Positions 24,926-31,776 of a DNA stretch of 64,000 bases are shown piece after piece; the first letter of the stretch is position 1, and every line of letters begins with the position of its first letter. A model generated the notes under the pieces. That model had not been told where the DNA came from. It saw nothing but the letters and a program-made list of their open reading frames with translations, and did not search any database. The DNA is from JAEUMY01 sp033764435 (GTDB lineage Bacteria > Pseudomonadota > Gammaproteobacteria > Burkholderiales > Usitatibacteraceae). The DNA lies in assembly GCA_033764435.1 (NCBI GenBank), contig JANRIX010000044.1, forward strand, positions 32,631 through 96,630. Reading direction: 5' to 3'. The translations under genes were made by a program, and so were the position numbers.

Positions 24926-26390
24926 TCAAAGAGATTGAATGCCAACGAAGTCGTAGATTTCTTGGTCGCCCCAAGACGCGAGGATGTCCATAGATAGTTG
25001 AATCCGATGAACAGGATCATCAAGCAGAGTTACCGCGCTAGCTTTCACTTCGTCGTTCCACCTATGAAGTCGTGCTTGATCTTGGATCGCCTGCTTGAGC
25101 ACTTCCTCGCTCGAGTAAATTAGCTCAATACATGCCCCGCTAATACTCCTAAGCATTTCACTTCGGTTTTTTGTTCGCGGTTCTGTAAATACGCGCTGCC
25201 CGAGAAATTCTATGAGCTTCATCAAAACGGCATCCGCTTCCGGCGACAATCCGATCAGGACTTCATCGTTGCCCTTTGCCAATTCAAGCCGCATCGAGTG
25301 ATCGGAGTTTCCCCTTTTCAGCACGTCTGACGAATGTCGAACAAAGGCACCGATGAAGTATGTATACAACCCCCCCTGGATCATTCTTCTGTATTGCTGT
25401 GTCAAAAGCTGGGTCGATGTCTGCTACTTGAATCGCGAGGTCCTCATACAGGCTCCGAGCTTGCCCGTTTAGCAAGGCAACCTCGTTTGCATCATTCAAG
25501 TTTTCAATGACCCAAGTGATGTCATCCGCATACTGAACAATCAATGCCTCAAAGGTAGCGTGCTCATTGGTCAGCTTATTGTGTCCCCGCCTGGCACCTG
25601 AGAGCTTTACACGGTGTACAAACTTGGCTACCCCGGGGAATGACCCTCGGGTGTGACGCCATACCCCATACATGGTTTCGGGGAAATAGGCCTCTTTACG
25701 CGCCTCACCAGTAAAGGGATTTGTGCAAAGCAACCAATAGCCCTCCTGTCCACTTGAGTAAAGCGGGGCATTAGTTTGACCCGCTGCCCACGGCATAAAG
25801 CGTTGGACTTTTTCAAGAACGGCAGAAGAGTTGAGCGCACTAACGACGCTGGGAACCGACGCCCCTTGAAAATCTAGGTTTAACTGCTGTGTGCCTGCAA
25901 GGTCTTTGGGCGATTTGGGCGCGAGCTCATCGTCGACCTTTCTCAGCTTGGCCTCCGCCCATTCAGCCATCTTTGACTTCGCAGCATGGATGAATGGTAC
26001 GGCGCCTACCTTTGCGCCCAAAGCGATTGCCTCAGCAAAATCCTGGTTAAGGTCCAGCCCACGAGCCATTGCACGCGCGACCTGCGCCATCTTCATGGTG
26101 TGAGTTGCATATGCCCGAACAACTCGTCGTTGACCGTTGTACAAGACATGATATTTCTCAGTCTGTTTTCGCATACTCGGCGAATACAGAATTCGGTCAC
26201 GCTCTAGCTGAATCGGTGTGCGGTGACGAAGCTTGAACTTGTTTCCCTTCTCCCACTGCTGGGAGTAGTAGGAGAACACATCTCCTCCATCGACAAATTC
26301 ATTACTAAACGCTTCAAAGCTCCGCTTGGCACATCTAGCGAGGCCTGACTCAATGGAAGCAACAGTCTTGTGATATTCAGGCTCAGACAC
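24926..26390 (-). CDS. dGTPase-family HD protein, degenerate and frameshifted
   Basis: Read as one gene of about 487 residues from GTG 26390 (AAGGAG upstream) to 24926, with a frame change at a run of seven Cs on the plus strand (25370-25376). Before it, residues 1-340 end ...NDPGG; after it, LYTYFIGAFVRHSSDVLKRG continues in the other frame, and removing one base restores a single frame. Homology to Dgt-type dGTPases is clear: ERDRILYSPSMRKQTEKYHV, the first ligand H97 in AYATHTMKMAQVAR, GQEGYWLL, VQYADDITWVIENLNDA with the last ligand Asp at 289/290, and the C-terminal VFTEPRTKNRSEMLRSISGACIELI. The central His-Asp of the HD motif is replaced: ALGAKVGAVPFIHA has Ala126-Lys127 in place of HD. 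Catalysis is therefore doubtful; it may bind nucleotides or DNA as a sensor. It is co-transcribed with the cyclase. Confidence 0.75.
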
Positions 26391-26506
26391 AGCAAGCTCC
26401 TTGAATGCACGTCAAGATTCTCTGCATGAGGTATGTCTGAGCTTTTACCACTTATGTCGCAGAGTGTCCCTACCATCCTTGATAGGCAACACGAATGATT
26501 CTCATC

Positions 26507-26531
26507 AAAAAAGGGGCCAACCGGCCCCTTT
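26507..26531 (-). terminator. intrinsic terminator of the pap gene
   Basis: On the minus strand, AAAGGGGCC-GGTT-GGCCCC is followed by six T residues, about 40 bases after the pap stop. It also insulates the downstream dGTPase-cyclase operon. A degenerate palindrome (GCGAATATTCTC, 26557-26568) sits between the stop and this hairpin. Confidence 0.85.
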
Positions 26532-26567
26532 CCCTTCCCGCGAGTCACACTCCCCCGCGAATATTCT

Positions 26568-28061
26568 CTACCCCTTCCCCTCCAACTGCCCCTCTACCCT
26601 CTCCACCAACTCCTTCAATATCTTCACCCGCGCAAAGTACTTGTCATTCGCCTCCACCATCACCCAGGGGGCGTGCCTGGTGTGGGTGCGCTCGATCATG
26701 TCGCTGGCGGCGCGCTGGTAGGCGTCCCACTTGTCGCGGTTGCGCCAGTCCTCGGGGGTGATCTTGAAGTTCTTGTGCTTGATCTTTTCGCGCTCCTTGA
26801 AGCGGCGGAGTTGCTCCTCCGGTGAGATCTGCAGCCAGAACTTGGTGACGATGCCGCCGGCCTCGGCGATCTCTTCCTCGAACTCGTTGATCTCGCCATA
26901 GGCGCGCATCCAGTCGGCCTCGCTGCAGAACTTTTCCACGCGCTCGACCAGCACGCGGCCGTACCAGCTGCGGTCGTAGATGGTGATGCGGCCCTTGCTG
27001 GGTAGAAAGCGCCAGAAGCGCCAGAGATAGGGCTGGGCGCGCTCTTCGTCTGTGGGGGCGGCGACGGGGATGATGTTGTAGAGCCGCGCATCGAGCGCAC
27101 CGGCGATGCGGCGGATGGCGCCGCCCTTGCCCGCAGCGTCCATGCCCTCGAACGCGCAGATGATGGAGCGCTCGGCGAACTTGGGGTGGCGGGTGAGCTT
27201 GCCGATACGCGCCTGGAGCTTGGCGATCTCGCGCTCGTATTTTTCCTTGGGCACCGATTGCTTCAGGTTCAGCGTGTCCAGCGTGTGCAGGTGGTCGACC
27301 GGCTCCACCAGCGGCGGGGTGGCGATCTTCACCGCCGCTTCGCCCTTCGGCATGGCGAGTCGCTTGTTCATGGCCTCCAGCAGCACCTTGCCCACCATGA
27401 CGGCGCGGTATTCCGGGTCGCTGCCCTCGACGACGAGCCAGGGCGCGTGGGCGGTGCTGGTTTCCTCCAGCACGTCGCCGCTGATGTCGGTGAAGCGTCG
27501 GTAGTGACGGAAAAATGACCAGTCGCGGTCGGTGACGCGCCACCGGGTCCTGGGGTCGGATTGCAGCGTCTTCAGCCGCTTCTTCTGCGCCGTTTCGGAG
27601 AGGTGGAACCAGAACTTGATGATGAGCGCGCCATCCTGCGCCAGCATGGCCTCGAACTGTCGGATGCGTTCAATGGCTTTCACGAGTTCGCGCTTCTTGG
27701 ACATCTTGAAGACGCGGTCGATGATGGGTGCGGTGTACCAGGAGCCGAAAAGGATGCCGATCTTTCCCTTCGGCGGCAGCGCGCGCCAATAGCGCCACAT
27801 GGGCGGCCGGGCGTTCTCTTCGTCAGTGGGCGTATCGAAGGCGACGGTGCGGATATGCCGCGGGTCCATCCATTCGTTGAGCAGGTTGACCGTCTCGCCC
27901 TTGCCCGCACCCCGTACACCGGAGATGAGGATGATGACCGGGAAGTCGCCGCGCTCGGAGAGCTTGACCTGCGCTTCGAGCAGCTCGGCTCGCAGCTTCG
28001 GCTCGATGGCCTTGTATTCGCCCTTGGAAAGTTTGTGGCCGATTTCTGCGGATTCGAACAT
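26568..28061 (-). CDS. pap: polyphosphate:AMP phosphotransferase, double PPK2 domain
   Basis: A 497-residue protein with two fused PPK2 domains, the class II architecture of Pap enzymes that phosphorylate AMP to ADP using polyphosphate. ATG 28061 (MFESAEIGHKLSKGEYKAIE) follows AAGGGGA and matches the family start. The first Walker A is SGVRGAGKGE (48-56) and the second FEGMDAAGKGG (304-314). Lid and Walker B regions are LFGSWYTAPIIDR in the N-terminal copy and TIYDRSWYGRVLVERVE in the C-terminal copy. The N-terminal domain lacks the DRSWY signature, so, as in known Pap proteins, the C-terminal domain is the likely active one. It lies downstream of an aminopeptidase gene on the same strand and ends at a terminator. 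Confidence 0.93.
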   Translation of the reverse strand: MFESAEIGHKLSKGEYKAIEPKLRAELLEAQVKLSERGDFPVIILISGVRGAGKGETVNLLNEWMDPRHIRTVAFDTPTDEENARPPMWRYWRALPPKGKIGILFGSWYTAPIIDRVFKMSKKRELVKAIERIRQFEAMLAQDGALIIKFWFHLSETAQKKRLKTLQSDPRTRWRVTDRDWSFFRHYRRFTDISGDVLEETSTAHAPWLVVEGSDPEYRAVMVGKVLLEAMNKRLAMPKGEAAVKIATPPLVEPVDHLHTLDTLNLKQSVPKEKYEREIAKLQARIGKLTRHPKFAERSIICAFEGMDAAGKGGAIRRIAGALDARLYNIIPVAAPTDEERAQPYLWRFWRFLPSKGRITIYDRSWYGRVLVERVEKFCSEADWMRAYGEINEFEEEIAEAGGIVTKFWLQISPEEQLRRFKEREKIKHKNFKITPEDWRNRDKWDAYQRAASDMIERTHTRHAPWVMVEANDKYFARVKILKELVERVEGQLEGKG

Positions 28062-28090
28062 GCGGTCCCCTTGTTCAGTTTTTCGAAATT

Positions 28091-28118
28091 CGTCGTTCCC
28101 ACGAAGGTGGGAACGACG
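28091..28118. repeat. 12-bp-stem inverted repeat between aminopeptidase and pap genes
   Basis: CGTCGTTCCCAC, loop GAAG, GTGGGAACGACG: a perfect 12-bp stem. Similar CGTCATTCCCGCG-type repeats are common in proteobacterial intergenic DNA. Here it lies between the aminopeptidase stop (28157) and the pap start, where it could act as an mRNA-processing hairpin; neither strand has a clear T-run. Confidence 0.75.
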
Positions 28119-28156
28119 GAACGGGCGCTGCCCATTCCGTCCGCGCTGCGTTGTGC

Positions 28157-29968
28157 TCAGATCGCCTGCGTCGCCTTCTCCAGCCAAGCCTTCGCCGCCC
28201 CACTCACCAGCGGCGACAACCGCTCGCGCACCATCTGGTGATAGTGGTTCAGCCAACGCTTCTCGCCTTCGTCCAGCATGCTCTTTTCGATGAGCTCGGT
28301 ATTGATCGGGCACAGGGTCAGCGTTTCGAATTGCAGGAATTCGCCGAATTCGCCCGGGTTTTCCAATCCCGCTGCCGGCACGTTCAGCACCAGGTTCTCG
28401 ATGCGGACACCCCACTTGCCCTGACGGTAGAGGCCGGGCTCGTTGGAGGTGATCATGCCGGGCTCCATCACCGCGAGCGGACTCACGGCGTGGGGGGAAA
28501 TGCTCTGCGGGCCTTCGTGCACGTTGAGGAAGTAGCCGACACCGTGGCCGGTGCCGTGGCCGTAATCGGCTTGTGCGGCCCAGATGGGGGCGCGGGCCAG
28601 CGTGTCCAGCGCGGCGCTTTTCACGCCACGCGGGAAGATGGCCATGGAAAGCTGGATCATGCCCTTCAGCACCAGCGTGTAGTCGCGGCGATGCTCGCCC
28701 GTCGTCTTGCCGATGGGCACCACGCGGGTGATGTCGGTGGTGCCGCCGAGATACTGGCCGCCGGAATCAATGAGCAGCATGCCGTCGCCGTCGATGACGG
28801 AATGGCTGTCGGGTGTGGCGCGATAGTGCGGCATGGCGCCATTGCCGTTGAAGCCGGCAATGGTGGAGAAGCTGCAGCCGACGAAGCCGGGACGCTTGGC
28901 CCGCGCGGCGGTGATCTGGTCGTCGATGGTGAGCTCGGTGATCCGCTCCCCCTTGGCGAGCGCGCCGTCCAGCCAGGCGAAGAATTCGCACAGCGCCGCG
29001 CCATCCTGCTCCATGGTCTTGCGAATATTCGCAGTCTCGGCGGCGCTCTTCCGGGACTTGGCCAGCATGGAGGGATTGGGTGCCTCGATGCGCGTGGCGC
29101 TGGCGGGCAAGGCGTCGACCAGCGCCAGCGTGACGCGGGCGGGGTCGATCATTACCAATTGGCCATCCAGCTTGCCGAGCGCCGCGGCAGCGCCAGCATA
29201 GTCGGCGAGCTTCACGCCATCCGCCGCCAGCTTGGCGGTGAGCGCCGCATCCACCTTGCCGGGTGCGAGGAAGAGCGTCACGTCATTCAGGCCGATCAGT
29301 GCGTGCCCGACGAAAACGGGGTTGTATTCCACGTCGCTGCCGCGCAGGTTGAAGATCCAGGCGAGGTCATCCAGCGTGGAGACGAAATGCCAGGCGGCGC
29401 CGGCTTTCTTCATCGCCTCACGCACCAGCGCGAGACGCTCGGCACGGGTGGCGACGGCGTGGGGGGCAACGTGTTCGGTGATCGGGGCCGTGGGCAAGCC
29501 GGGGCGGTCGCGCCAGACTTCGTTGAGCAGATCGACATCGGTGCGGAGCTTCACGCCATTCGGCGCCAGCGCGGCGCGCAGCGCGTCGGCGGCGGCGAGG
29601 CCCATGACCTGGCCGTCTACCGCAACGATTCCGCCTTTACGAATATTCGCAGCCAGCCAATCCAGATGCGCGGCGCTGGAGACCACCGGGATTTTCATCA
29701 TGGCGATGCCGGTGCCGGCGAGCTGGGTCTCGGCCTGCACCCAGTAGCGGCTGTCCACCCACAGGCCGGCGAAATCGGCGGTGACGATCAGCGTGCCGAC
29801 CGAGCCGGTGAAGCCAGTGAGCCATTGCCGCCCCTGCCAGCGACCGGGCAGGTATTCGGACAGGTGCGGGTCGGAGGACGGCACGACGACGGCATCGATG
29901 CCGTGCTTGGCCATTGCGTTGCGGATGTCGGCAACGCGGCCGACGGCGGGAGAGGTGGCGATGTTCAT
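28157..29968 (-). CDS. Xaa-Pro aminopeptidase (M24B, long AMPP form)
   Basis: A 603-residue three-domain aminopeptidase P, the length of the eukaryote-like form rather than the 440-residue E. coli PepP. Two N-terminal creatinase-type domains (GIDAVVVPSSDPHLSEYLPGRW...; GDGQ-type second domain with MIDPARVT) precede the pita-bread catalytic domain. The five metal ligands are visible: Asp in LLIDSGGQY, Asp in GTTDITR, His in GHGTGHGVGYFLNVHEG, Glu in SNEPGLY and Glu in GVRIENL. It removes N-terminal residues next to proline, in the cytosol. Two palindrome copies lie in it: a perfect one at 29021-29032 and a one-mismatch one at 29639-29650, both encoding ANIRK. Confidence 0.93.
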   Translation of the reverse strand: MNIATSPAVGRVADIRNAMAKHGIDAVVVPSSDPHLSEYLPGRWQGRQWLTGFTGSVGTLIVTADFAGLWVDSRYWVQAETQLAGTGIAMMKIPVVSSAAHLDWLAANIRKGGIVAVDGQVMGLAAADALRAALAPNGVKLRTDVDLLNEVWRDRPGLPTAPITEHVAPHAVATRAERLALVREAMKKAGAAWHFVSTLDDLAWIFNLRGSDVEYNPVFVGHALIGLNDVTLFLAPGKVDAALTAKLAADGVKLADYAGAAAALGKLDGQLVMIDPARVTLALVDALPASATRIEAPNPSMLAKSRKSAAETANIRKTMEQDGAALCEFFAWLDGALAKGERITELTIDDQITAARAKRPGFVGCSFSTIAGFNGNGAMPHYRATPDSHSVIDGDGMLLIDSGGQYLGGTTDITRVVPIGKTTGEHRRDYTLVLKGMIQLSMAIFPRGVKSAALDTLARAPIWAAQADYGHGTGHGVGYFLNVHEGPQSISPHAVSPLAVMEPGMITSNEPGLYRQGKWGVRIENLVLNVPAAGLENPGEFGEFLQFETLTLCPINTELIEKSMLDEGEKRWLNHYHQMVRERLSPLVSGAAKAWLEKATQAI

Positions 29969-30033
29969 GGGCGGGGATCAGCGCTAGGAGAGAGACGATG
30001 AGAGAAATGATACGCCTGCGCCCCGATGCTCGC

Positions 30034-30120
30034 CTCCCCCTTTGGCAAAAGGGGATCGAGGGGGATTTGCCTTTCACGCAAGACCAAGAAATCCCCCCTG
30101 CCCCCTTTTGCAAAGGGGAG
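30034..30120. repeat. inverted-repeat element, MITE/REP-like
   Basis: Two near-complementary arms of about 33 bases (30034-30068 and 30089-30120), rich in CCCCC/GGGGG and joined by a 20-base loop. The left arm begins CTCCCCCTTTGGCAAAAGG; the complement of the right arm begins CTCCCCTTTGCAAAAGGGGG. No coding frame is inside. It sits between the sdaA stop and the aminopeptidase start, both leftward, and could fold in the mRNA. Confidence 0.8.
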
Positions 30121-30132
30121 TTCTTCAGTACT

Positions 30133-31533
30133 TCAGCACTCCACCTGCGCAATCGACGCCGGCATGGCCACCGTCACGGCCAAGCCGCCCAGCGCGGTTT
30201 CCTTGTACTTGCTCTGCATGTCAGCGCCGGTGCGGCGCATGGTCTCGATCGCCTGATCCAGCGAGACCAGATGCGTGCCGTCGCCCAGCATGGAGAGTGA
30301 ACAGGCATTGATGGCTTTCACCGCACCCATGGCGTTTCGCTCGATGCAGGGCACCTGCACCAGGCCACCGATGGGGTCGCAGGTCATGCCGAAGTGGTGC
30401 TCCAGCGCGATCTCGGCGGCGTTCTCGATCTGCTCGTTGGTGGCGCCCAGCGCGGCGGCGAGCCCGGCGGCAGCCATGGCGGCGGCAGAGCCGACTTCGC
30501 CCTGGCAACCCACTTCCGCGCCGGAGATACTGGCGTTGCGTTTGCACAATGACCCGACCGCGGCGGCGGCCAGGAAGTAGCGCACCACACCCTCGTCATC
30601 GCCCTCGCAGTAACGGCGGTAGTACTCCAGCACGGCGGGCACGATGCCGGCCGCGCCATTGGTCGGTGCCGTAACCACGCGGGCGCCCGCCGCGTTCTGT
30701 TCATTCACCGCGATGGCAAACGTGCTGACCCAGTTCATCGTGTCCTGCCCCGCCATGCCGGGCAGCAGGGAGGGTCCGGCGGCCAGCTTGTACGCGAGCG
30801 CCTTGGCGCGGCGCTTCACGGCGAGCCCACCGGGAAGAATGCCGTCCGTCTCGAGGCCCAGGCGGATGCACTCGCGCATCACCGACTCGACCTTGAAAAT
30901 GAATTCGCGCGTGCGCGCCTCGCCATGCAGCGAGTATTCGTTGGCAGCCAGCATGTCGGTCATGGCCATGTTCTTTTCAATACCGAGGGCCAGCAGCGCT
31001 TCCATGGTCTCGAAGTGATACGGCACCGTGGCTTCCTCGCCGCGCGGGGTGCCGACAAAAGCCTCCTCCGCATCGACCACGAAACCGCCGCCGACGGAAT
31101 ACATCTCGCGCTCGGCGATCAGCGCACCCGACGCATCGAACGCACGGAATGCCATGCCGTTGGAATGCACGGGCAGGACATCCTTGAAATTGAACAGCAG
31201 ATCTTTCGCCTCCTCGAACGGCACGACCTTCTTGCCCAGGAGATTCAGCTCGCGACGAGTGCGAATATTCGCAACGGTGTCCGCAATGCCTGACGTATCC
31301 ACGCTGTCCGGCACCTCGCCCATCAGGCCCAGCAAGATGGCGAAGTCGGTGCCGTGGCCACGGCCGGTGTGGGCGAGCGACCCGTACAGCTCAACCTGCA
31401 CGCGGGCCACGCGGGCGAAGGCGTCATCGCCCAGCTCGATGAGGAAGCGCCGCGCCGCGCGCATGGGGCCCACGGTGTGGGAGCTGGATGGACCGATGCC
31501 TATCTTGAAAAGATCGAAGATGCCGATATACAT
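30133..31533 (-). CDS. sdaA: L-serine ammonia-lyase, iron-sulphur type
   Basis: A 466-residue single-chain L-serine dehydratase that converts L-serine to pyruvate and ammonia with a [4Fe-4S] cluster. ATG 31533 (MYIGIFDLFKIGIGPSSSHTVGPM) is the family start. The beta domain SSSHTVGP motif, the catalytic region APTNGAAGIVPAVLEYY, and the cluster cysteines in GSLCKRNASISGAEVGCQGEVG and MTCDPIGGLVQVPC are present. The C-terminal tail ends QVEC; a C-terminal Cys is a known cluster ligand in this family. The palindrome at 31261-31272 encodes ANIR in the beta-domain (TVANIRTRREL). It is divergent from the GGDEF-EAL gene. Confidence 0.95.
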   Translation of the reverse strand: MYIGIFDLFKIGIGPSSSHTVGPMRAARRFLIELGDDAFARVARVQVELYGSLAHTGRGHGTDFAILLGLMGEVPDSVDTSGIADTVANIRTRRELNLLGKKVVPFEEAKDLLFNFKDVLPVHSNGMAFRAFDASGALIAEREMYSVGGGFVVDAEEAFVGTPRGEEATVPYHFETMEALLALGIEKNMAMTDMLAANEYSLHGEARTREFIFKVESVMRECIRLGLETDGILPGGLAVKRRAKALAYKLAAGPSLLPGMAGQDTMNWVSTFAIAVNEQNAAGARVVTAPTNGAAGIVPAVLEYYRRYCEGDDEGVVRYFLAAAAVGSLCKRNASISGAEVGCQGEVGSAAAMAAAGLAAALGATNEQIENAAEIALEHHFGMTCDPIGGLVQVPCIERNAMGAVKAINACSLSMLGDGTHLVSLDQAIETMRRTGADMQSKYKETALGGLAVTVAMPASIAQVEC

Positions 31534-31776
31534 GGATGCGTTGAAACCGGGAGATGAAAGCAGCGAAAGGACGGGCAAATATTCGCACCGGGCAGACGTC
31601 AGGATCGGACCGACTTGATACCGGATTGTCGCACGCCTCATACCGGGAACGGCGCCGCACCGCGTGGCAGCGTACGTAGTCCGGACAGACGCTGTGCGCC
31701 AGCGCACTGCCGATTCCGGCCGGCTCTGCGACTATTCGCATTGGCGCCCGCCATTCCGCTCCCCACTCCCCTGAAC
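31534..31776. promoter_or_regulatory. divergent promoter region with two near-palindrome sites
   Basis: This 243-base region separates sdaA (leftward) from the GGDEF-EAL gene (rightward). It has two one-mismatch copies of the palindrome: GCAAATATTCGC at 31575-31586, in the sdaA leader, and TGCGACTATTCGCA at 31727-31740, in the GGDEF-EAL leader. No clear -35/-10 pair was fixed by eye. Confidence 0.5.
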
